Assembly: GCA_016295795.1 (NCBI GenBank)
Contig: JAEDKN010000044.1
Span: 1-6,452 of the forward strand
Direction of reading: 5' to 3'
Source: Bacilli bacterium
GTDB lineage: Bacteria; Bacillota_I; Bacilli_A; RF39; UBA660
Length of the DNA: 6,452 bases
Shown here in pieces: positions 1 to 5,451 of this stretch (position 1 is the stretch's first letter; the number at the start of each line of letters is the position of its first letter). Position numbers and translations under genes: made by a program. The notes below the pieces were generated by a model. The model saw only the letters and a program-made list of their open reading frames with translations. It made no database searches and was not told where the DNA came from.

Positions 1-362
1 TCTATATAATAATTATCATCATAAAAATATATATTATCAAATTCTTTTACAATTTCAAATTCTTTAGTTTTGAAATAAAATTTACTATCAAATACAATCT
101 TAATTCTCAAATCAATATCTCTTTGTGACAATAAAAACGCTTCTATCTTCTCTATATTAATTAAAGCTCCTACTTTTTCATTCAAGAAAATTGATACATC
201 ATAGAGTCCTCTTAACATAACATTATATCTATGTTTCAATTGCATAATAATATCTCTTATAAAAACTTCCAAACTTTCTTCGGAATAGAAATTAACACTT
301 TTTATTTTTTCATTATTTATAAACACCTTGTATGAATCATCTTCTAATTCACAAACTTTCAT
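1..362 (-). CDS. Hypothetical protein, N-terminal part (cut by the window edge)
   Basis: An open frame begins with ATG at 362-360 and runs without a stop to the left edge, giving 120 residues of a protein whose end is missing. The start is supported by an AGGTGAT Shine-Dalgarno match a few bases upstream and by a plausible promoter just before it. I do not recognise the family. The visible part begins MKVCELEDDSYKVFIN and contains IMQLKHRYNVMLRGLYDVSIF. It is rich in Lys, Ile, Phe, Tyr and acidic residues, looks like alternating strands and helices, and shows no signal peptide, membrane segment or catalytic motif. It lies downstream of the engB terminator in the same direction, so it is probably a separate transcription unit. 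The long unbroken frame with its own ribosome site makes it likely to be a real gene; its function is unknown. Confidence 0.75.
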   Translation of the reverse strand, partial: MKVCELEDDSYKVFINNEKIKSVNFYSEESLEVFIRDIIMQLKHRYNVMLRGLYDVSIFLNEKVGALINIEKIEAFLLSQRDIDLRIKIVFDSKFYFKTKEFEIVKEFDNIYFYDDNYYI

Positions 363-377
363 TTAATCACCTATGAT

Positions 378-406
378 ATAATATGAAACTTTAAAAAATT
401 GGTAAA
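378..406 (-). promoter_or_regulatory. Putative SigA-type promoter for the gene at 1-362
   Basis: Read on the minus strand, a -35-like TTTACC (406-401) is followed by exactly 17 bases and a -10 TATTAT (383-378). This would start transcription about 10-12 bases before the AGGTGAT ribosome site and the ATG at 362, giving a very short leader. The -10 has five of six consensus bases and the -35 has four of six. The site lies directly after the engB terminator, where a new promoter is expected. The AT-rich background makes chance matches common. Confidence 0.45.
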
Positions 407-442
407 ACAAAAAGACTTAAACTTATTCATTAGTTAAGTCTT
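404..442 (-). terminator. Intrinsic terminator of the ackA-nrnA-engB operon
   Basis: On the minus strand, AAGACTTAA (442-434) pairs perfectly with TTAAGTCTT (420-412) across a 13-base loop. The stem is followed by a T-rich tail, TTTTT-G-TTTT (413-404, the first Ts being shared with the stem end). The upstream arm lies inside the last codons of engB and the engB stop (425-423) lies in the loop, so the terminator overlaps coding sequence. The stem is AT-rich and therefore moderate in strength. Confidence 0.75.
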
Positions 443-1010
443 CTATCATATTCAATATTTCATCTTTTCCCATCTTAGAAACACTAGAGAACAAAATAAT
501 ATTATCTCCAACAACAATATCAAGAGTATCTTTTATAATTTTGTAATTTTTATCTTTTTTGCTAGCACCTACTTTATCAACTTTGGTTGCCACTACTGTT
601 ACTGGAATATTATAATATTTTAGAAAATTATACATTAATAAATCATTTTCACTAGGTTTATGCCTAAAATCAACAAGTAAAAAAACTCTTTTTAATTCTT
701 CCCTTTTCTGAAGATATTCTTCTATCATCAATCCGAATTTTTTTTGTTGCTGTTTATTAACAGATGCATAACCATATCCTGGTGCATCTACTAAATAAAA
801 CTTTTCATTTACCAAATAAAAATTAAGTGTTTGCGTTTTCCCTGGCACAGACGAAATTCTAGCAAGATTTTTTCTATTAACCAATGTATTAATAAAACTA
901 CTCTTCCCAACATTACTTTTACCAATTAATAAAAATTCTGGTAATCCTTCCACAGGATATTGGCTTCTTCGAACAGCCATAACATCCATATCAACACTAT
1001 TAATCTTCAT
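423..1010 (-). CDS. engB: Ribosome biogenesis GTPase EngB (YihA/YsxC)
   Basis: This is a 195-residue TRAFAC-class GTPase that assists late assembly of the 50S ribosomal subunit in the cytoplasm. Its length matches B. subtilis YsxC. The GTPase motifs are in order: P-loop GKSNVGKSS (30-38), the switch I segment PGKTQTLNF (56-64), G3 DAPG (75-78), G4 TKVD (142-145) and a G5-like SSV (175-177). I chose the ATG at 1010-1008. A TTG six bases upstream (1016) would add only two residues, and the weak GAGTGA ribosome site sits six bases before the ATG but directly against the TTG. The start lies inside the end of nrnA (11-base overlap), which suggests translational coupling. It is the last gene of the operon, and a terminator hairpin overlaps its final codons. 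Confidence 0.96.
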   Translation of the reverse strand: MKINSVDMDVMAVRRSQYPVEGLPEFLLIGKSNVGKSSFINTLVNRKNLARISSVPGKTQTLNFYLVNEKFYLVDAPGYGYASVNKQQQKKFGLMIEEYLQKREELKRVFLLVDFRHKPSENDLLMYNFLKYYNIPVTVVATKVDKVGASKKDKNYKIIKDTLDIVVGDNIILFSSVSKMGKDEILNMIEDLTNE

Positions 1011-1959
1011 TGTCAATCACTCTTTCTTCTAAATATATCTTACAAGATTCATCTAAGTCCTTGAGTAATAAATCGACTTCTTCCATGGTTGATAATCTAG
1101 CTCCACTAGCCATTTTATGACCACCACCATTATATTTTTCTGCGACAATATTTATAACAGGACCCCTGGATCTGATATTAACTTTAAATAAATTATTTTT
1201 AATATCCTCAGTAATAACTGCCCAAACATACATTCCTTCTATATAATTAAAATTATTAACCATATTACCTGCGGATCCAGAATCAACAGAAAGCTTATTT
1301 AAAGTGTCATTCGATATTTTAACATATCCAAAGCCATTCTCACTAACAACTATATTTTGCGCAATATAGCCTTGCAACCTAACTTCATTTAATGGTCTCA
1401 TATATAAATTTGAGTATACTTCTGTAACATCAACATTATATTCATCAAAAAGATTAGATACAAGTCGTAAAACCTTAGAACTTGCATTAAACATAAAACG
1501 ATTAGTATCAGATGCAATCCCAGTAAAAATGGTTTTAGCTATTTCATCACTATTTAATAACGGAGTATTATTAATAAGCTCTAATATTAACTCCGAAGCG
1601 CTAGATGCAGTATCATCAATATATTCTAACTCACAAAATGTTTCTATATAAGGATGATGATCTATTTTTATAGAATCTATAATGTTAGTCGTCCAAGAAA
1701 AATCAATTCTTTTCTTATCTGGTGTATCAGTTACTATAAGTAATATATCTGATAACTCTTCAAACTTGTCTAATCTTGGAAAGTAATCAAATCTAGCACT
1801 GCTGTTTCCCCAAGCAAGTACTTTCTTATTCGGAAAAGTAAGTCTAATAGAATCTCTTAATGCGAGTTGACTAGCTAACGAGTCAGGATCTGCCCCAATA
1901 TGTCTTACTATAACAATAGTATCATGCTTTTTTATTTTTTCATAAATTTCATTATACAT
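1000..1959 (-). CDS. nrnA: DHH/DHHA1 phosphoesterase, NrnA-like (nanoRNase / pAp phosphatase)
   Basis: The product is a 319-residue cytoplasmic metal-dependent phosphoesterase of the DHH-DHHA1 family. NrnA members degrade 2-5 nt RNAs and dephosphorylate 3'-phosphoadenosine 5'-phosphate; some relatives cleave pApA from c-di-AMP. The motifs are intact: RH and DPD near the N-terminus (19-20, 24-26), Asp78 in DTPDKKRID, DHHP (100-103), DDTASSASE (115-123), Asp151 in GIASDTNRF, and the DHHA1 signature GGGHKMASGA (278-287). The order and length fit B. subtilis NrnA (YtqI, about 313 residues by recall). The second motif reads DTPDKK where I recall DTANQE in B. subtilis. The ATG at 1959 is preceded by an AGGA ribosome site that overlaps the ackA stop codon, 9 bases after ackA, so the two are co-transcribed. 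Substrate preference between nanoRNA, pAp and pApA cannot be settled from sequence alone. Confidence 0.92.
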   Translation of the reverse strand: MYNEIYEKIKKHDTIVIVRHIGADPDSLASQLALRDSIRLTFPNKKVLAWGNSSARFDYFPRLDKFEELSDILLIVTDTPDKKRIDFSWTTNIIDSIKIDHHPYIETFCELEYIDDTASSASELILELINNTPLLNSDEIAKTIFTGIASDTNRFMFNASSKVLRLVSNLFDEYNVDVTEVYSNLYMRPLNEVRLQGYIAQNIVVSENGFGYVKISNDTLNKLSVDSGSAGNMVNNFNYIEGMYVWAVITEDIKNNLFKVNIRSRGPVINIVAEKYNGGGHKMASGARLSTMEEVDLLLKDLDESCKIYLEERVIDNED

Positions 1960-1968
1960 CTTATCGTC

Positions 1969-3150
1969 CTATCTATTTATTAAATTAAGAGTATCTTGCG
2001 CTATCATTAATTCTTCATTAGTTGGTACAACGTACACATCAACACTTGAATTTTTAGCACTTATTTTAGCAAATTTCCCTCTAGTATTATTTGCTTCAGC
2101 ATCAAGTTCAATTCCTAAACAAGTTAATTTTTCAATAATATCACTTCTTGTTGATATACTGTTTTCGCCTATTCCTGCTGTAAATGCAATTACGTCTACT
2201 TTACCTAGTAAAACATAGTATTGTGCAATATACTTAACAACTGAATTTACATACATTTTTTGTGCTAGTATACATCTTTCGTTGCCCTCTTTTACACCAT
2301 CTTCTATATCTCTAGAATCACTACTTAAACCACTTACACCTAAGAAACCAGATTTTTTATTCAAATCATTCATGATTTCTCCAGCGCTCTTACCTTCTTT
2401 TTCCATTACATAAGGTACCATAGAAACATCTATATCTCCACTCCTAGTTCCCATCATAATACCAGCATGAGGAGTAAATCCCATTGAAGTATCTATACAT
2501 TTCCCATTCTTTATTGCAGTAATACTTCCACCATTTCCTAAATGACAACAAATAATATTTAAATCATCGCGTTTTAATTCCTCTTTTAATTTTAAAGAAA
2601 CATATCTATGACTAGTTCCATGAGCTCCATATTTCCTTACTTGGTAATCTTCATACCAACTATATGGAACCGCATATAAATATCTATCCTTTTCTATAGT
2701 TTGATGAAATGCTGTATCAAAAACAGCAACCATAGGTGTATTTGGTAAAACTTCTTTAAAAGCCTTAATACACATTGCATGTGCAGGATTATGAAGAGGT
2801 GCCAAATCACTAAGAGCAATAATATCATCTAAAACTTTGTCAGTTACAACAACAGATTCTTTATAAATCGCTCCTCCATGAACTATCCTATGACCAATAC
2901 CATCTATTTCTTCTAGGTTATTAACAATGCCCAATTCTATTAACTTATCCATAAGTATTTTAACAGCATCAGAATGGCTTTTAATATCTTCTTCTTGTTT
3001 TATCTTATACTCATCATATTTTAAAGTATAGCAAGACCCTTCTATCCCAATTCTTTCAAACAATCCTGATAATAACACTTTGTTATTATCCATATTAAAT
3101 AAACTAAACTTTAGGGAACTACTTCCCGCATTAATTGACATAATTTTCAT
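1969..3150 (-). CDS. ackA: Acetate kinase
   Basis: Acetate kinase (393 residues) interconverts acetyl phosphate + ADP and acetate + ATP, the energy-yielding last step of acetate fermentation; it also sets acetyl-phosphate levels. Family hallmarks are all present: INAGSSSLKF at the N-terminus with Asn7, Arg88 in GHRIVHGG, Asp145 in VFDTAFH, His177 in HGTSHRYV, Arg236 in MGTRSGD, the GIGEN loop (326-330) and PTNEELMIA near the C-terminus. The length matches the family (about 395-400). The frame is open to an ATG at 3195, but I place the start at 3150. The protein then begins MKIMSINAGSS as in homologues, a GAGGA ribosome site lies about six bases before it, and the predicted promoter -10 falls inside the upstream extension. 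It is the first gene of the operon with nrnA and engB. Phosphotransacetylase is not in the window. Confidence 0.97.
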   Translation of the reverse strand: MKIMSINAGSSSLKFSLFNMDNNKVLLSGLFERIGIEGSCYTLKYDEYKIKQEEDIKSHSDAVKILMDKLIELGIVNNLEEIDGIGHRIVHGGAIYKESVVVTDKVLDDIIALSDLAPLHNPAHAMCIKAFKEVLPNTPMVAVFDTAFHQTIEKDRYLYAVPYSWYEDYQVRKYGAHGTSHRYVSLKLKEELKRDDLNIICCHLGNGGSITAIKNGKCIDTSMGFTPHAGIMMGTRSGDIDVSMVPYVMEKEGKSAGEIMNDLNKKSGFLGVSGLSSDSRDIEDGVKEGNERCILAQKMYVNSVVKYIAQYYVLLGKVDVIAFTAGIGENSISTRSDIIEKLTCLGIELDAEANNTRGKFAKISAKNSSVDVYVVPTNEELMIAQDTLNLINR

Positions 3151-3175
3151 AATATTCCTCATTTCTACAATGATT

Positions 3176-3204
3176 ATTTTAGCATATTCAAACATTTTGG
3201 TAAA
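3176..3204 (-). promoter_or_regulatory. Putative SigA promoter of the ackA-nrnA-engB operon
   Basis: On the minus strand TTTACC (3204-3199) is followed by a 17-base spacer and TAAAAT (3181-3176). The TGC just before the -10 makes an extended -10, TGcTAAAAT. Transcription would begin near 3169, leaving a leader of roughly 19 bases before the ATG at 3150 with its GAGGA ribosome site. The region to 3288 contains no CG dinucleotide, so it has no cre-like CcpA site of the kind known upstream of B. subtilis ackA. Confidence 0.6.
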
Positions 3205-3254
3205 GAATATATACCACTGTATTTACTATTTTTCTTTATTTTTTTCATAAATTA

Positions 3255-3281
3255 TGATATAATATGCAAGAAAAAAGGGGG
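3255..3281 (+). promoter_or_regulatory. Extended -10 promoter and G-run ribosome site of the + strand gene
   Basis: TGaTATAAT at 3255-3263 is a perfect extended -10 element. No good -35 is visible 16-18 bases upstream (TTTATT at 3235-3240 is poor), which the extended -10 could offset. A 13-base palindrome, TCATAAATTATGA (3245-3257), abuts the -10. The ribosome site is an unusual run GGGGG (3277-3281) after six As, 7 bases before the ATG at 3289. It pairs imperfectly with the 16S tail. The predicted leader is about 20 bases. Confidence 0.6.
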
Positions 3282-3288
3282 ATAATAT

Positions 3289-3849
3289 ATGAATAAAGCA
3301 TATGGAATCAGCGAATATGAATTTTTAGCTATACATAGAGATAAAAATCCACAACACGAAGAAGAATTAAAAATATGGAATAAACAAATGTTATGTTCAT
3401 TGTATAATTACTCAGATCAAGAAGCAGAAACAATTTTAAGATTAGATAAAGAAAAAATTATTTTGAGAGGAGAAAATGTAAATAATTATATTTTTTCACC
3501 CTACTTAACTTCAACTCAAAAAATAAACATTGTAGAAGATTTAAGAAAAAATGACAAATTATATATGTTAACTTTTTCAGAAATTAATATTGCATATAAT
3601 TTGTTTGTAACAGTAACAAATATTTTGAAGAATAAAATAAAATTGTCTAGAAAAGATGGGGTTAGAGAAAAGTTAGAAACTATTTTATTGGATCAAGAAT
3701 GTAAAAAAAGAGAAATACTCGATGAATTGATACTGATAACACTAGTAAATTATGATTCCAAAAGACTTAGATGTACTCATTATGACATATATCAGCCTAA
3801 TGAAGAAGATAAAAATAATTTAAGAAAAATGCTAAAAAAACAGCCTTAG
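3289..3849 (+). CDS. Hypothetical protein, 186 residues, single + strand gene
   Basis: This is the only gene on the + strand, a complete 186-residue frame beginning MNKAYGISEYEFLAIHRDKN and ending KKQP. It has its own extended -10 promoter, a ribosome site and a terminator, so it is almost certainly expressed as a single-gene transcript. I do not recognise the family. The protein is highly charged and probably mostly helical. It has no signal peptide or clear membrane segment, although the stretch around residues 140-155 (EILDELILITLVNYD) is a hydrophobic helix within a charged context. It has three scattered Cys residues (36, 138 and one near 162) without metal-site spacing. Base composition resembles its neighbours, giving no sign of recent transfer. 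It diverges from ackA and converges on the SASP gene. No function can be assigned. Confidence 0.8.
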   Translation: MNKAYGISEYEFLAIHRDKNPQHEEELKIWNKQMLCSLYNYSDQEAETILRLDKEKIILRGENVNNYIFSPYLTSTQKINIVEDLRKNDKLYMLTFSEINIAYNLFVTVTNILKNKIKLSRKDGVREKLETILLDQECKKREILDELILITLVNYDSKRLRCTHYDIYQPNEEDKNNLRKMLKKQP

Positions 3850-3869
3850 CACAAAACTAAAGCTGTTTT
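3834..3869. terminator. Bidirectional intrinsic terminator between convergent genes
   Basis: AAAACAGC (3837-3844) pairs with GCTGTTTT (3862-3869). After a C/A mismatch, TTAG (3846-3849) pairs with CTAA (3857-3860), leaving a 7-base loop. On the minus strand the hairpin is followed by seven Ts (3840-3834, partly shared with the stem) and would end the SASP transcript 13 bases after its stop. On the + strand the second arm ends in TTTT followed by AT-rich sequence and would end the 3289 gene. The TAG stop of that gene (3847-3849) is part of the upper stem. Confidence 0.85.
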
Positions 3870-3881
3870 AATTATATATTA

Positions 3882-4097
3882 TTAGTAATTGTTATTATTA
3901 TAGCTTCCGCTTAATTGACTCATTCCTTGACGTACTAATCTTTTAGTGATTTCACCACCAACTGAACCATTAGCACGTGAAGTAGTGTCTGGACCTAAGT
4001 TAACACCAAATTCATTAGCTATTTCATATTTCATTTTGTCGATAGCTTGTTTAGCACCTGGAACATGCATTTTCATTGAATCTTTACTGTTGTTCAT
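3882..4097 (-). CDS. Alpha/beta-type small acid-soluble spore protein
   Basis: This 71-residue protein belongs to the alpha/beta SASP family. These proteins coat and protect spore DNA in the forespore and are later degraded as an amino-acid source. The family core is intact: KYEIANEFGVNLG (23-35), containing the GPR protease site where cleavage falls between Glu25 and Ile26, then DTTSRANGSVGGEITKRLV (37-55), the conserved DNA-binding segment. The C-terminus ends in SYNNNNY. I start at the ATG at 4097, 8 bases after a perfect AGGAGG; a GTG at 4106 would lie inside the ribosome site itself. The length matches the family (about 60-75). It follows thiI in the same direction after 76 bases, as I recall for sspA in B. 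subtilis. A candidate SigG promoter precedes it and a shared terminator follows. Which of several SASP paralogues it represents cannot be told. Confidence 0.97.
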   Translation of the reverse strand: MNNSKDSMKMHVPGAKQAIDKMKYEIANEFGVNLGPDTTSRANGSVGGEITKRLVRQGMSQLSGSYNNNNY

Positions 4098-4103
4098 TGT
4101 TTT

Positions 4104-4111
4104 CACCTCCT
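4104..4111 (-). promoter_or_regulatory. Strong Shine-Dalgarno site of the SASP gene
   Basis: AGGAGGTG (4111-4104, minus strand) is a near-perfect complement to the 16S rRNA tail, 8 bases (counted from AGGAGG) before the ATG at 4097. It is the best ribosome site in the window, fitting the very high expression of SASPs, and it rules out the in-frame GTG at 4106 as the start. Confidence 0.9.
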
Positions 4112-4120
4112 ATACATTCA

Positions 4121-4149
4121 TAGGATGTGAAATTTTTTACATTAAATAC
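4121..4149 (-). promoter_or_regulatory. Candidate SigG (forespore) promoter of the SASP gene
   Basis: On the minus strand CATCCTA (4127-4121) matches the SigG/SigF -10 pattern CATNNTA. GTATT (4149-4145), 17 bases upstream, matches four of five bases of the SigG -35 pattern G(A/C/T)AT(A/G). Transcription would begin about 4114, giving a leader of about 17 bases. No TATAAT-like SigA promoter is better placed. The consensus used is from B. subtilis, and assignment to SigG rather than SigF is inference from the gene class. Confidence 0.55.
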
Positions 4150-4173
4150 ATAAATTCGACTGGAAATTTTTCC

Positions 4174-5364
4174 CTATAACAATTCTTCATAATCTGTATC
4201 AGTCAAATTCTCAGTAATTACAATTGTATTAACATTATCTATTGCTTTGTCTATCATATCTTCATAATCAAATTTTTTTTCAAATTCTATACATTTTTCC
4301 AACTTTGGATTTATAACCGGATGTTTAGGTACAAATACTGTACAACAATCTTCAAACGGCAAAATACTTGTTTCATAAGTATTTATTTTTTTTGCAATTT
4401 CGATAATTTCCAATTTATCCAAGCAAGATACTGGTCTTATAATAGGCATGTTTGTGACATTATTTATAACTGACATACTAGTTAATGTTTGACTCGCTAC
4501 TTGCCCTATTGATTCACCATTACATATAACTAAACAGTTTCTGCGTTTTGCTAATTTTTCAGTTATACGATACATCATTCTGCGCATAATAGTAATACAA
4601 TATTCACTATCAATATTTTTATAAATACTTTCCTGAATCTCAGTAAATGGTATTATATGTAAAAATATTTTATCAGTATATACAGATAATTTTTTTGAAA
4701 GCTCAATTACTTTATTTCTAGCCTCAATACTGGTATGTGGAATCGCTTCAAAATATATACATTCTAATTTTATTCCTCTTTTTAAAGTTAAATATCCAGC
4801 AACTGGAGAATCTATTCCTCCACTAAGCATAAGCATAGCTTTCCCAAGAGTTGAATTTGGATATCCGCCTAAACCTTTATATGCATTTGTATATATATAT
4901 GTATAGTATTCCCTAATTTCTATATTTAATAACAATTCAGGATTATGAACATCAACTTTTTTGTTTTTAAAGTTTTTTAGAATTAATCCTCCTATCATCC
5001 TAGAAAAATCAATACTGGAGAACTCAAAATTCTTATCACTTCTTTTAGTTTCTACTTTAAAGGTATAAAAATTTTCCTTGGAAATAATATCTAAAACACT
5101 ATTTTTAATAGACTCCACGTTACTATCAATTTTGTATGCAACTAAATATTCATGTATTCCAAATATTGAATTTATTCTTTTTAAAATTTTATCTAAATCA
5201 CTATCTTTAAATTCAATATACATGCGAGAAATATCTTTGTAAATTTTTACGTTATAGTTTTTTAATTTTTCACTAATGTTTTTATATAAAGTATTTATAA
5301 AAAATTTTCTATTTCCTTTTTTAGTGGTTAATTCACCATATTTTATTAATATAACTCTATCCAT
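4174..5364 (-). CDS. thiI: tRNA 4-thiouridine synthase / thiamine thiazole sulfurtransferase ThiI
   Basis: ThiI (396 residues) adenylates U8 of certain tRNAs and replaces oxygen with sulfur to give 4-thiouridine, a near-UV sensor; in many bacteria it also passes sulfur to ThiS for the thiazole of thiamine. It has the N-terminal ferredoxin-like and THUMP region (about 1-170), the ATP-binding PP-loop SGGIDS (181-186), GESIGQVASQT (283-293) and RPVSCLDKLEI (310-320). PFEDCCTVFVPKHP (336-349) carries the conserved Cys340-Cys341 pair near the catalytic Cys of the family. The rhodanese domain of the E. coli enzyme is absent, as in Bacillus ThiI (about 400 residues), so sulfur should come directly from a cysteine desulfurase; none is in this window. 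The ATG at 5364 follows an AAGGAAGTGA ribosome site. Its own SigA promoter lies upstream, and the SASP gene follows with no clear terminator between. Confidence 0.96.
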   Translation of the reverse strand: MDRVILIKYGELTTKKGNRKFFINTLYKNISEKLKNYNVKIYKDISRMYIEFKDSDLDKILKRINSIFGIHEYLVAYKIDSNVESIKNSVLDIISKENFYTFKVETKRSDKNFEFSSIDFSRMIGGLILKNFKNKKVDVHNPELLLNIEIREYYTYIYTNAYKGLGGYPNSTLGKAMLMLSGGIDSPVAGYLTLKRGIKLECIYFEAIPHTSIEARNKVIELSKKLSVYTDKIFLHIIPFTEIQESIYKNIDSEYCITIMRRMMYRITEKLAKRRNCLVICNGESIGQVASQTLTSMSVINNVTNMPIIRPVSCLDKLEIIEIAKKINTYETSILPFEDCCTVFVPKHPVINPKLEKCIEFEKKFDYEDMIDKAIDNVNTIVITENLTDTDYEELL

Positions 5365-5389
5365 AGGTTCACTTCCTTTTTGATTTTTT

Positions 5390-5417
5390 ATTATAATTCT
5401 AGGAATTAGTTTGTCAA
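5390..5417 (-). promoter_or_regulatory. Consensus SigA promoter of thiI
   Basis: On the minus strand a perfect TTGACA (5417-5412), a 16-base spacer and a perfect TATAAT (5395-5390) form the strongest promoter match in the window. Transcription should begin near 5383, about 20 bases before the start codon. A 15-base inverted repeat, TAATTC-CTA-GAATTA on the minus strand (5408-5394), fills much of the spacer and touches the -10. No clear terminator separates the upstream gene, so read-through may also reach thiI. Confidence 0.8.
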
Positions 5418-5451
5418 TAAATTTAACTAAATATAAAGAAAAAGATAAGAA

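Noticed and set aside
1011..1016. TTG start two codons upstream for EngB
   Set aside because: The GAGTGA ribosome-site match would touch the TTG, while it lies six bases from the ATG at 1010.
3151..3195. Upstream in-frame ATG extending AckA by 15 residues
   Set aside because: Homologues begin at the MKIMSINAGSS position, the ribosome site fits the ATG at 3150, and the likely promoter -10 lies inside the extension.
3151..3288. CcpA cre site or CodY box upstream of ackA
   Set aside because: The region has no CG dinucleotide and no adequate match to either consensus, although ackA is CcpA-controlled in B. subtilis.
4098..4106. GTG start three codons upstream for the SASP
   Set aside because: This GTG is part of the AGGAGGTG ribosome site, so it cannot be the start.
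4160..4176. GGGAAAAATTTCC after the thiI stop as a terminator
   Set aside because: The stem is five base pairs with a two-base loop and has no T run after it, so it is not a credible intrinsic terminator.
3946..4179. 77-residue open frame on the + strand opposite the SASP gene
   Set aside because: It is an antisense shadow of the strongly conserved SASP gene, has no ribosome site of note, and its protein resembles nothing meaningful.
5409..5451. Terminator between the membrane protein gene and thiI
   Set aside because: I found no stem longer than a few AT pairs; only the thiI promoter is convincing in this gap.
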